21,084 nucleotides of DNA from Beroe ovata (Eukaryota > Ctenophora > Nuda > Beroida > Beroidae): NCBI GenBank assembly GCA_946803715.1, contig CAMPET010000011.1:201564-222647 (forward strand), read 5' to 3'. The notes under the pieces were generated by a model that did no database searches, had not been told where the DNA came from, and was given only the letters and a program-made list of their open reading frames with translations. The translations under genes were made by a program, and so were the position numbers. Of the stretch, positions 1-14,607 are shown piece by piece (position 1 is the first letter of the stretch; the number at the start of each line of letters is the position of its first letter).

Positions 1-27
1 CACACACACACGCACACACACACACAC
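1..27. repeat. CA dinucleotide microsatellite
   Basis: The window opens in an almost perfect CA repeat with one CG interruption near position 11. It runs into the left edge, so its full length is unknown. Confidence 0.95.
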
Positions 28-44
28 CATGTTGCTGATATCAG

Positions 45-152
45 GTGGTCGTCTCATCTCATCTCGTCTCCTGGGTGGACTGCGCTCTCTCCGCCGAGGA
101 CTGTAGTCGTCTCTACGTGGACTCCGGCTATATCTCCTTGACATGTTCCTAG
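45..152 (+). CDS. Doubtful terminal exon of an upstream gene
   Basis: After an acceptor-like TGATATCAG at 36-44, one frame stays open for 35 codons to a TAG at 150-152. The peptide ends with a Cys-, Ser- and Leu-rich segment (WVDCALSAEDCSRLYVDSGY is its core). I recognise no family. The acceptor has only a weak pyrimidine tract and a CA repeat lies just upstream. A competing frame from an ATG at 29 is open for 25 codons. A strong donor-like GTGAGT at 157 follows, but all frames are closed before it. This could easily be chance. Confidence 0.15.
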   Translation: MVVSSHLVSWVDCALSAEDCSRLYVDSGYISLTCS

Positions 153-211
153 CTTGTGAGTAACGGGGGTTAGGGGATCACGCACGCTCCCCCTCATTGG
201 CTATCCCTCTC

Positions 212-301
212 TTGGGCAGCAGTCACGTGACACGGCTCCGACTGGGCAGCTGTCATGAGTTACGGCTCTGATTGGGCAGCAGTCATGAGTCACGTGACAC
301 T
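212..301. repeat. Three imperfect 30-bp tandem repeats
   Basis: Three copies of a unit starting TTGGGCAGC with period 30 begin near 212, 242 and 272. The outer copies contain the palindrome TCACGTGA or a TCACGTGAC end. No gene is seen here. Confidence 0.75.
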
Positions 302-544
302 GCTCTAACACGACATGGCGTCACCGGCTCACACACACAGCTCCGGCACTCTATCACTGTTTCCTGTAGGGACCATAAAACTTATTTTCCCCAGAAGGAA
401 AGATTCAAAGACACTAAGGCTTCGGTTTGGGCTTATCTAAGGGCTGGAAATGTGAAGTGATTCAAACCTAACACCGGACAGTATAAATTGAGTTACCGCA
501 GGCCGCTACAGGGTGAGCTACTGGGTAAAATCAGGAGGCTGGGC

Positions 545-1012
545 CGTTTAACTGGACCACTCAGTTGGCAACAACTGGACGAGATGTTGTTTGGACTGTT
601 TGGAATAGACAACAAGACTGGACCATTGCATCCGCCGACCATCCGAATTCAAATACTGGTAACGGAACTGGTACAGGACCATTGAACCACTGGAACGCCG
701 ATCTGGACCTATCACCAGTGGAAACACTCCACTGGAAACACCCGACTGGAGCAGAAAACTGCCAACTGGATCACAGCAGTGGCAAATGGCCACTGGACCG
801 GAAACTGGACCGACTGGAAGCTGGACCGACTGGAAACTGGACCGACTGGGAACTGGACTTGTTAGTGATCCAGACCTTTGGACTAGAAACTGGATCACTG
901 TACAAGACCACTGGACGACTGGACGACTGGACGGCTAGACGGCTGGATCACTGGACGACTGGACAACTGGACGATGGACCCCGAACTAGTACCGATAACT
1001 GGGAACCACAAG
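545..1012. repeat. Degenerate CTGGAC/ACTGGA minisatellite
   Basis: About 470 bp are built from short degenerate units around the core ACTGGAC, often spaced 8-12 bp apart. The clearest runs are at 795-860 and 905-975. Open frames cross it on both strands (to about 1158 on the plus strand), but their translations are monotonous Trp/Asp/Leu or Ser/Pro/Val repeats. They are repeat translations rather than protein domains, so I do not call a gene. Confidence 0.75.
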
Positions 1013-1469
1013 TGACTGGAGCTATGTTGACAGCCCACTCTCTCATTGACACCACCAATGTCCTGCCCCCAACTCAGGACCTGACAAATTGCTGGTGTCA
1101 ACCGAGGCTATGGACAGAATTTGGGATACCACAACTTCGTCACGTTTGTCCAGCGTGATCTCGATAGAATCATGGTATCCCAAACTCTGTAAAATCATTA
1201 AAACAACAGCGGTTAAAATACTAAAATACTGCCTTACTTGAAATAACGGTGTTGTTAAATAATAGAGCCATTACTGGCAAAATTTTCAGCATAAGAGAGG
1301 TAAGTTATTAACCTTGGATACAATATCATATGAATAAAACGGAAAAGATTTAGTTGCTAAGATTCTCGGTAGTAGACTGGCTGAATATTAGGACTCTATA
1401 GTTCCGATATGACATATTTATCTATTGTACAGCATGACAAGCATGATGTTGAATACAGATTGACAAGTA

Positions 1470-1603
1470 TATGTACACATGAAAGGAAGAGTGAACGGAA
1501 AGAAAAAGACGCGCACTTTACAGTGGAAACTGCTTACAATTGCTAACAATTGCGCGTCTTTTTCCTTCCTTCCGCCCTTTTCTTCCATGTGTACACATAC
1601 GCA
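1470..1603. mobile_element. Short fold-back element, MITE-like
   Basis: Two arms of roughly 45-48 bp pair imperfectly: the left arm (about 1470-1515) runs from TATGTACACATG to AAAAAGACGCGCA, and the right arm (about 1551-1600) runs from TGCGCGTCTTTTT to CATGTGTACACAT. They enclose a loop of about 35 bp. TGACAAGTA occurs just outside at 1461-1469 and 1604-1612. GCATGACAAG also occurs at 1432-1441 and 1601-1610. Either pair could be a target-site duplication. There is no coding capacity. Confidence 0.6.
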
Positions 1604-1772
1604 TGACAAGTACAAAAGATTAGAGAGCATACGGAAGTTTTGGAGACACACGAACTCTCTTCTCAGTCACTGTGACGCTGGATACAGGTACTTCTGTTTA
1701 CTACACAGTGTGTGTGGGTCTACGTAGGATGCTGCATGAACTCCTGAAAATGGACGTCTATGATATCATGGT

Positions 1773-2032
1773 AGTTCACTAGACACTAGCTCATACAATA
1801 CTAGTTCATACAAGACTAGTTCATACAATACTAGTTCATACAATACTAGTTCATACAATACTAGTTCATACAATACTAGTTCATACAATACTAGTGAACT
1901 TTGAAGTCAGGATAGTTCACTAGACACTAGCTCCTACAATACTAGTTCATACAATACTAGTGAACTTTGAAGTCAGGGTAGTTCACTAGACACTAGTTCA
2001 TACAATACTAGTTCATACAATACTAGTGAACT
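1773..2032. repeat. Nested 15-bp tandem repeat in three inverted-end blocks
   Basis: The unit ACTAGTTCATACAAT (15 bp) repeats head to tail. It is arranged in three blocks, 1773-1900, 1914-1966 and 1980-2032. Each block starts AGTTCACTAGACACTAG and ends CTAGTGAACT, the exact inverse of the first ten bases. The blocks are separated by a 13-bp linker TTGAAGTCAGG(A/G)T. The first block has about seven units and the other two have about two each. Confidence 0.9.
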
Positions 2033-2378
2033 AATGAATCTCAAACGTGTAGAGTATATGTCACGTGTGTAAGTGCTGCGTGGAAGACAAGTGAGTTATA
2101 GAAGGGTTGTTTTGGGTGCGAAGGTGGACGGGTGCGAGTGAGTGCTTAACGGTGTGTTTTGGCTGTGAGGGGGAGAATGTGAGAGAGCAAGTGGGCGTGG
2201 AAGAGAGCAGTCTGAATTTTGTAGGGTCGGATATTTTTGGTGTCGCATATACCTATTTTGGTGTCCCATATTTGAAGTTTCCCGATTCATCCTTACTCAA
2301 TCTCCGCCAACCAATTGTCTCCTGCATAAATTGTATACAAACTGCTAGATTAATGACGTGTGTCACAAACTTACACGT
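2033..2378. other. Downstream flank of SRSF2, no gene seen
   Basis: This 346-bp stretch presumably holds the 3' UTR and 3' end of the minus-strand SRSF2 gene. I found no canonical AATAAA or ATTAAA on the minus strand near the stop codon, so the cleavage site is not placed. A GTGAG/GGGTG-rich segment lies at 2100-2200. Confidence 0.5.
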
Positions 2379-3883
2379 CTAACTCTTGGACTGACTTCTT
2401 GACTTTGACCTTGACTTGGAACGAGATTTCGATCTCGACTTTGAAGCAGAACGGGACTTAGATTTGGACCGGGACTTGGATTTAGAGCGTGACTTGGATT
2501 TAGAGCGGGATTTAGAGCGAGATCTAGACTTTGACCGAGATTCAGAACGAGAGCGACGGCCACGGCCTGGTGATCTTGACTTAGACCGGGACCGGGACCT
2601 GAACGAGAGTTGGTCAATACATAGATTATAGAGCAACAGACAACAAATAACAATTGATTCGGTTATATCTGAGATAACTTCATCTCAGATATTCCAAAAA
2701 ATTCAATACATTATAGACGAAAGTATGTTTCATTCAATCGCGCGCTTTTCTCCAACTTTCACTCAAGATCTACCTAGATCGTCGTGATGGTCCATCCCGG
2801 GACCTGCTCCTATTCCGGGATCGACTCCGGGATCTCCGTCTACGGGGAGAACGGGACCGAGACCTGGATCTCGTCCTTGATCTTCTCCTGAGGTTTGGGG
2901 GCAAGGTTAAGGAAGGGCTTTCAGTTTTCACTCATTTTTAAAATTTGAAATCAGTGAAGAAAAATTCTAATAATATTAGAATTTGTCTTCGCTGATCTCA
3001 CAGTAAATATGTTAAACTGGAAAGGACAGGATCCATAAGATTCTACTAACCTGCCTCCGCCACCATACCTCCTCCCTCCCCCTCCTCCTCCACCGCCATA
3101 GTATCTGGACACGGGTCTGGGGTGCATCGCACGGGACACTCGGATATCCCTCCCATCTATATTGTACCCATCCAACCTGAACAATGTTCAACAGTTGAAA
3201 GGAGATGTCAAAGGAGATGTATACCATGTTACCAAGTTCACAGTTCAGTTGAATTTATGTCCTTGCTCCCTTGTTACCTGTCCATTGCCTCTTCTGCGTC
3301 TCGTTTAGCATAATACCGCACAAATGCAAATCCCCTGCTCTCTTTAGAATATCTAAAGATTTAAAACAGTGATTCACCTTAACCGGATACCATGACAAGA
3401 GAAAGATGTCTAAAGATAAACAATTCAAACGCCCACTTGTCACAACAAACCTGTCTCTAGGGATGTATATGTCGCCAATATCACCATATTTCTCAAATAG
3501 TGGTCTCAAGTCGTCCCCAGTGGTCCTAGGAAATGTTTTGGTTAGTTTCAACTTTCAAGTAAAACCTTCTGGAAAATGTGTGCTTAGTTTCTATCTGCAA
3601 CCCCATTCACAAAAATCAAAACGTATAATCATCTTTGATCAATAATTACATTTTTAAAGCAGAAAGAGCTGAGAGGCATAAAACTGTGAAAGTGGCTAGG
3701 GATACAGGGTCTGACACAGGGTTTAAGATAGTGCCAGTAAGGGTTTCAGAAAAAGGAGGGTGCCCACATACTTTTCAGACCTCTTTTTCAATAACTAAAT
3801 GAGGATTAAACAGGTTGTTACCTGTAAGATATGTTGTCCACTTTCAAGGAGACCATGTTAGCAGTGTTTGGGACCCGAGACAT
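2379..3883 (-). CDS. SRSF2: SR splicing factor, SRSF2 (SC35) type
   Basis: SR proteins of this type bind exonic enhancers through an RRM and recruit U1 and U2AF through an RS domain, acting in nuclear speckles. Six exons, read downward: 3822-3883, 3451-3525, 3278-3352, 3051-3176, 2774-2887, 2379-2598. They join to 223 residues; human SRSF2 has 221. The RRM spans about 12-90, with RNP2-like LKVDNI at 13-18 and RNP1 RGFAFVRY at 52-59. FEKYGDIGDIYIPRDR matches the family signature. A glycine-rich hinge lies near 98-112 and an Arg/Ser domain at 113-223 ends in repeated KSRS units. All five introns are phase 2 and split an AGR arginine codon. The start ATG at 3883 follows an acceptor-like site by 10 nt. 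A second ATG nine codons in (residue 10) aligns with the mammalian VEGMTSLKV region, so the first ATG is preferred. Human SRSF8 is a close paralogue, so the orthology is to the SRSF2/8 group. Confidence 0.95.
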
Positions 3884-5245
3884 GATACTGCTACTGTGAA
3901 AACGAATACTTGTTGTTTTAATTGAGCAGGAAACAAATACCTAGCCCATCACTTGATTAGAAATTAACTAGAAAGAAAAAGCATACAAATGTTAAAACCC
4001 TATAAATATGGGACAATAAACGGGTCTTGGGGCACTGCCCTGATATACAACATCAGAAAGTAGTATTCCAGTATCACAGGTCGTTTTTATTTGATATGCT
4101 CCTTTAAAGTAGAACGGGGGTCAGGGGCGCAGCCCCCAGAAGCCAGAAGTTAAGTCCTGTATGGAAGGGCAAAGTATACTATATACAACAGACTTGACAC
4201 TGAACACTGCATTGTGTAAACACAACACAGGCTATACATTAAATATGACTAATTTAATATCAAGGTTGACCGGCTATTAGTATTCAGTATCATACCACAT
4301 TTCACTGAACAGTTTTCATAATGTGAGCTTACATGCTACAGTGTATAACAGTGTACCTATACAGTAAGACTGTACACACAGAGGATACACAATCAAAATG
4401 TTTAATTCTGAGATAGGATCCCATTGCTTATTCAACAACCAACCTATCTTTGAAACCATTCCTCAGTCTCTTGATTACCAATAAAAGCACCACTTTGATT
4501 AACGAATCTTTGATGACAAATTACTCTGTATTATCAGGCAGTTTAAGACACTCAACATCAATATCAACATCAATATTGACAGCCACTTCCTTGCTTTCCA
4601 CTGTTCAAATGCCATATCCGATCAGCAGATAGTGAAACCTTTGCCAATTTCTGAACTCAAATCCAATTTCTCATCAAGAAATAGATAACTGTTGCTACAG
4701 TATATCACCGTGGTAAATTCTACTTGATCAGTGAGCACTTAGCCTGATGGTATGGACACTGGACTCCACATCTGAACTTCTGCATTTGATTCCAGTCAGA
4801 TGTAGACTTTTCAATCATCACAGATTAGTTTCATGATGAGTGCACACTGCACAAGGCACACTATACACTCTACACACAAGGAATTGATTCATCCACAATC
4901 ATCAAATCTGTAATATAGTAACATAACACCAGATATATGACAACTTCACATCTGTGACAGATATGTGACAACTATGGCAGACATATGAAAACTGTAATGG
5001 CTGTGTGCATGTCTTCACGTTGCAACGCTCATGATGGTTGCGTTGTCGATATAATAATAGCCGCTGTCGAGAATTTATTTATTATTTTTATTTTTATTTT
5101 CACTGCGTGCGTGCCGCAAATTATTATCAGTTGGGCCTAAAATTTATCCAGCTGATAATATTTATCTTCACTGACGGAATTACTGTTGCGCCGACGATTG
5201 GGAAAACCCAATCAGGTGTTACCGGACCTGCTTCTCGCACGCGTG
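3884..5245. other. Gene-free stretch upstream of SRSF2
   Basis: About 1.36 kb with no credible coding exon. It should contain the SRSF2 promoter and any 5'-UTR exon. Visible structure is minor: a short hairpin GGGGCGCAGCCCC at 4124-4136, a run of CATCAATATCAA-type units near 4553-4577, two GACA(G)ATATGTGACAAC-like units near 4930-4985, and a T/A-rich tract at 5070-5100. Open frames here look random. Confidence 0.6.
3894..3908 (-). promoter_or_regulatory. Splice-acceptor-like site just before SRSF2 ATG
   Basis: On the minus strand the sequence TATTCGTTTTCACAG ends at 3894, leaving a 10-nt leader before the ATG at 3883. It fits a 3' splice site, for either a 5'-UTR intron or a spliced leader. 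No upstream donor or exon was identified. Further AGs follow at 3891 and 3888. Confidence 0.4.
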
Positions 5246-5345
5246 CCTTCATCGAAAGCGTGTTTCAGCCTTCGATGAAGGCGCGCGCGCCGCGCGCAAG
5301 AAACAGAGGTCAGATAAAATCTGACAAAAAATCCTACAAACGGAC
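5246..5345. repeat. CG-rich repeat, copy 1 of fold-back family
   Basis: CCTTCATCGAA at 5246-5256 pairs with TTCGATGAAGG at 5271-5281. A GCGCGCGCGCCGCGCGC block and then GAGGTCAGATAAAATCTGAC follow. The segment 5266-5335 closely matches 14768-14845 in the same orientation, so this is a dispersed family. The island-like CpG density contrasts with the AT-rich flanks. Confidence 0.75.
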
Positions 5346-5502
5346 AGCCAACGCCATAACAATACATTTTTGTCGCGCCGCGCTCTTTTGCAGGTCGATC
5401 AAGAATCGAGCGCTTTCGTAACAAATATTGACGCTTAGGATGCCTGTTATTCTTCCAGATGCTTGTGCTGAATGATGTTTCGACATTGATCGGCATTGTT
5501 AG

Positions 5503-5580
5503 TTTTTCATCGAACTCATGTTTTTAACTCATGTTTAACTCATGTTTTTAACTCATGTTTTTCATCGAACTCATGTTTTA
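5503..5580. repeat. AACTCATGTTTTT tandem repeat
   Basis: About five imperfect copies of AACTCATGTTTTT (13 bp, with some shorter units and one interrupted by CATCG) lie directly upstream of the small plus-strand gene. They could overlap its promoter or a 5'-UTR intron. Confidence 0.8.
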
Positions 5581-5604
5581 ATCGTGTCAATGGTCATGGG
5601 AACA

Positions 5605-5620
5605 TTCATATTACTTACAG
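5605..5620 (+). promoter_or_regulatory. Splice-acceptor-like site before the small gene
   Basis: TTCATATTACTTACAG ends at 5620, 16 nt before the ATG at 5637. It resembles a 3' splice site with a moderate pyrimidine tract. No partner donor was identified. Confidence 0.3.
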
Positions 5621-5636
5621 CGCTCTAACTGCAGCA

Positions 5637-5979
5637 ATGATAGCGAGATGGCTCATTGTGAAAGCAATGAAGCGATACTTTGGTCCAAACTGGGACACAT
5701 CTAGACTTTACAAAGCTATCCAGAAAGGGTGAGATTTGCCTCTACACCAGTGCTTACTGTTTTCTTAAAGTCCAGACTATAATTACCCACCTTTTACTTG
5801 CCCGATATTTCAGGCCGTTCTACCAAATATACTTCTACACATTCGCCTTCGGAACTTCTTTCCTCATTTCTACTTACGATCCGCTGTGTGGGACGTTGCC
5901 CGGCCACCCCGATCTCTATCCAGAACATTCGAAACCTTCCCGTTTCAAGGAAACCAGATGGTTGTATTCGTCTCTTTGA
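5637..5979 (+). CDS. Unrecognised small single-pass membrane protein
   Basis: Two exons, 5637-5728 and 5814-5979, join across an 85-bp intron (donor AAAGG|GTGAGA, acceptor TATTTCAG|G) to give 85 residues. I do not recognise the family. The N-terminus MIARWLIVKAMKRYF is basic and amphipathic. Residues 32-50 (FYQIYFYTFAFGTSFLIST) are hydrophobic and look like one membrane span. A hydrophilic tail with DPLCG, LPGHPDLYPEHSKPSRF and ETRW follows. This layout resembles small mitochondrial inner-membrane subunits and assembly factors, but that is only an inference from shape. Support comes from clean splice sites, an open frame through both exons, G/C-ending codons in exon 2 and a stop soon after. 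ZIP11 starts 234 bp downstream on the same strand. The ORF could be longer upstream, but the frame there enters a tandem repeat. Confidence 0.5.
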
Positions 5980-6159
5980 AGGACTGAGAATAGAATCTAA
6001 TTAAGACAATCGCTTACAGAGATTTAAGAAAGAGTTGAATTAGCAAGTTGATGATGGTCGTTACTGATGTTTGTATCTTATTGTTTTGTAAATATAATAC
6101 CGAGCACTGTCTAAGACTGATCTCTTTGACTATCCCTACTAGACCCCTTTCATTGCACA

Positions 6160-6211
6160 GTCTGAACACCTTCCTACATTCTGACCCCAACTTCTGACCA
6201 TCCATCTGTAG
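6160..6211 (+). promoter_or_regulatory. Strong splice-acceptor-like site 2 nt before ZIP11 ATG
   Basis: A pyrimidine-rich tract through CTTCTGACCATCCATCTGTAG ends at 6211, leaving only GT before the ATG at 6214. A good 3' splice site this close to a start codon fits a non-coding first exon or a trans-spliced leader. Confidence 0.5.
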
Positions 6212-6213
6212 GT

Positions 6214-7149
6214 ATGCACGGGTTGACCGACGCCCTCCTTGGAACTCTGTTCACCTGGTTCCTGACTGCTGTCGGTGCTGCCTGTGTCCTCATCGTGCCT
6301 CAAAACCGCCGTGATATCCTTGACACCAGTCTTGGGTTCTCGGGTGGTGTCATGTTGGCAGCATCCTACTGGTCACTCCTGGCCCCTGCTCTAGACATGG
6401 CTGAGACACAGGGGTGGGGAAGTGCGGCGTGTGTGCCTGTAGCACTGGGACTTATTGGTGGATCAGTGTTTGTATTGGGTGCTGATTTGTGCCTCCCAGA
6501 TGATGTCTTGGGAATGATGACTACAGAAACAGTGAAATCTGATGATAAGATAAGAGACGAACTAGTCACGAATCACACGTCTTGCAATGGTAATACTGAT
6601 TCAGGACTCAGACACAGGAATGTTACAAAGCAAGACATCAAAACCCCAAATCAGAATGAATCCCCCATTCCCACCACCACCAATAACAAGCTTCAGATCC
6701 GCCGTCTCATCCTCCTAGTTATTGCCATCACAGTTCACAACTTCCCGGAGGGACTGGCTGTCGGTGTCGGTTATGCCTCAGTTGGCCCTGATGTCGACAT
6801 CCAACAAGCACACAACCTAGCACTCGGTATCGGACTACAAAACTTCCCCGAGGGTCTGGCGGTTAGCGTCCCTCTCAAAGCAGCAGGTTACTCAACTCTG
6901 AGTAGTTTTTTCTGGGGCCAGGCTAGCGGCATGGTTGAGCCGCTAGCTGGTGTACTGGGAGTACTCTGTGTGTCTCTAGCAGAGAGGTTGCTCCCTGCCG
7001 CCCTGGCGTTTGCAGCGGGGGCAATGATATGGGTGGTGGGAAATGATATCATACCAGAGTGTGCTGCCAATGGGAATACTCGGTTATGTTCAGTGGGGCT
7101 AATGGCGGGATTTGTCGTTATGATGACTTTAGATACAGCACTAGGTTAG
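6214..7149 (+). CDS. SLC39A11: Zinc transporter ZIP11 (SLC39A11)
   Basis: ZIP proteins move zinc and related divalent metals into the cytosol from outside or from organelles. ZIP11 forms its own GufA-like branch and is reported on Golgi and nuclear membranes. The 311-residue frame matches the human protein along its length: LLGTLFTW near residue 8, GVMLAASYWSLLAPA near 45, the metal-site helices with HNFPEGLAVGVG (His175) and QNFPEGLAVS (Asn210), SGMVEPLAGV near 238-247, and ALAFAAGAM followed by DIIPE near the end. Both PEG motifs are intact, which fits a working transporter. The loop at about 105-160 is hydrophilic and poorly conserved, as in the family. The start is the first in-frame ATG after an acceptor-like site, and the N-terminus is a few residues shorter than human. 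No intron interrupts the coding sequence, unlike the other conserved genes here. Confidence 0.95.
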   Translation: MHGLTDALLGTLFTWFLTAVGAACVLIVPQNRRDILDTSLGFSGGVMLAASYWSLLAPALDMAETQGWGSAACVPVALGLIGGSVFVLGADLCLPDDVLGMMTTETVKSDDKIRDELVTNHTSCNGNTDSGLRHRNVTKQDIKTPNQNESPIPTTTNNKLQIRRLILLVIAITVHNFPEGLAVGVGYASVGPDVDIQQAHNLALGIGLQNFPEGLAVSVPLKAAGYSTLSSFFWGQASGMVEPLAGVLGVLCVSLAERLLPAALAFAAGAMIWVVGNDIIPECAANGNTRLCSVGLMAGFVVMMTLDTALG

Positions 7150-7653
7150 GGGGTTGGGGATATTTTAGAGTTTAAGGAGATTTAGGGCATGGACTTTAGT
7201 TTGGTTGGTCAGAGCATCAATAGTTAGACAATTTAGAGGTTAGGCTATTGGTTATGTTAGCACTTATTATCAATCTTTGGTTGCAATTTGACTTACAAAT
7301 ATTTGATAATTTGTTATGAGGTATTCAATTCATAGTTACCGTTTTTAGATTTAAACACATTTTTATTGCTGAGTTGATATAATTATCAAGATAAACGCTT
7401 CGTTGTTATTTATATTTGGTTAATTTATTTCATCATCAAGGACGTTAAATTATTTTATTCGATTCAATAATTGTTCTGTAGATATCAGTTTCATGCATGA
7501 TTCAGAATGTGCTTTTTTGTTTGAAGATTGTTGCTATCTACATACTTTTCATCATCTTGCAACTCAAAACAACAGTTTCTTCAACAATATTCCAATCCAA
7601 CCCTATTGTTCTCTCTCTCTCAACACTCTCTCCCCAGTGTATAGCTAAGAGAG
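7150..7653. other. ZIP11 3' flank and DDX39B 5' flank
   Basis: 504 bp of AT-rich sequence between two same-strand genes, with no coding exon. It must hold the ZIP11 3' end and the DDX39B promoter. No canonical AATAAA was seen just after the ZIP11 stop, and no clear TATA box. The last 50 bp are strongly pyrimidine-rich. Confidence 0.6.
7605..7636 (+). promoter_or_regulatory. Strong splice-acceptor-like site before DDX39B ATG
   Basis: A long tract ending CACTCTCTCCCCAG at 7636 lies 17 nt before the ATG at 7654. The ATG has a good context (GAGATGG). The tract could equally be a pyrimidine-rich initiator region of a housekeeping promoter. Confidence 0.4.
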
Positions 7654-13399
<5,746 letters not shown>

Positions 13400-13550
13400 T
13401 GACCATTTGAAATGATTAATTAAAACAGACTATCCTTCGCAGGAACTTTTATTCCCAATTTAACTTGTGAACTTCTTTTGTTCAATCATGTTGCTGTTAT
13501 ATACTCATGAGCTTTGAACCGGACTGAAGTGTAAACGAAACCGCTTCGAA

Positions 13551-13556
13551 ATTAAA
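13551..13556 (+). promoter_or_regulatory. Candidate polyadenylation signal for DDX39B
   Basis: ATTAAA lies 186 bp after the DDX39B stop, with a TTTT- and GTTG-rich stretch about 20 bp downstream. Another ATTAAA at 13419-13424 is closer to the stop. Either could be used. Confidence 0.25.
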
Positions 13557-14309
13557 TGATCATCAGTCCCCCAGATTTTCTTTTGCTTCTGTTGCAATGT
13601 GCAATCCATATTACACATGTTATCTACCAATTATATCAATTTTCAACATTTTAAACATGTTATTTATAATTTTATGTTATTTATAATTTCATGTATTTGC
13701 TAGCAGTAGCACTGCGGCAATATGGTGTGCACACGTTGCGCGACACTCAATTTTATTCAGTGAGCTGAAGGACAACAGACTATGGCTTGCATAATGCATA
13801 TCGATAATAGTCCCTTCTTCACGCAAAAACGCGCTAACGCTCACGTACCGCTTGTTCGTAGGATTACTTTTTACCCTCTGGCGGGATAAACAATAAAAAC
13901 CTCTGAAATATGTTCCCGCGCTGCGTGACCCAAATACTTGGCGCGTCTCCGTTGTCTGAGTCTCCTTTCTACGACTTTTCAGTTCACTGAGTAGAACACT
14001 AGAACAGGGGCTCGCAATGCAACGTGTACACACTGAAATAGGCCTAGGGCGGAATCTCGATTGCGCCGCGCTAAACTTGTCGTGCAACGCGACGGTACGG
14101 TAGGAAAACCTTGCCAGCTTGCCTAGCCTGTACGGTCTTATCGGATGTCATACTTATATCTGCAGTAGCTGTCCACCATGTTCCTTGCGCCGCGCGCAAG
14201 AAACAGTAGACAGATATATTTATAACATTCTGCAAGCGCAAGCGAAATTGAAAAATCCTACGCACATATGTCAAAATCAACTGTTGTCGGGCGATGCCAG
14301 ACCGCTGAT

Positions 14310-14330
14310 GCAAGCCGCGAAGCGGCTTGC
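14310..14330. repeat. Perfect 9-bp-stem hairpin
   Basis: GCAAGCCGC and GCGGCTTGC are separated by GAA, forming a perfect 9-bp stem with a 3-nt loop inside the CpG-rich repeat region. Confidence 0.85.
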
Positions 14331-14458
14331 GCCAGCAAGTCTGAGAATAAGTTTGCGCCGTGCGCGCGCGAAACGAAATTCTCGACATCATCGATCGACA
14401 AAATCAACTGCGGCGCGCGGCGTACTTGTCAGATGTTATACCTGACCTGCATTTCTCG

Positions 14459-14607
14459 CGCGCCTACGGTGTACGAGGAGGTCCCTTAACTCGNAAAAAG
14501 TACATATGTTTTTGAAAAGTGATATATATTTTTTACAAAAGTGTATATATTTTTCAAAAGCATATATATTTTCAAGTTAAGGGACCTCCTCGTACACCGT
14601 ACGCGCC
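14459..14607. mobile_element. Inverted repeat around an AT-rich core
   Basis: Arms of about 33 bp, 14459-14491 and 14575-14607, are almost perfect inverses (core GTACGAGGAGGTCCCTTAACT against its complement). They flank an 83-bp core of imperfect AAAAGTGATATATATTTTT-type units. The N at 14494 sits at the left core junction, a likely sign of assembly trouble in the palindrome. Confidence 0.8.

Noticed and set aside
565-1158. 197-codon open frame on the plus strand
   Set aside because: It is the translation of a degenerate minisatellite. The opposite strand is equally open, and there is no domain, signal or splice context.
5038-5421. 127-codon open frame upstream of the small gene
   Set aside because: It crosses an AT-rich tract and the CG-rich dispersed repeat; the composition changes abruptly and no domain is seen.
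13689-14489. Overlapping open frames of 70-130 codons in the CpG-rich intergenic region
   Set aside because: They track palindromic CG-rich repeats, overlap on both strands and show no recognisable protein.
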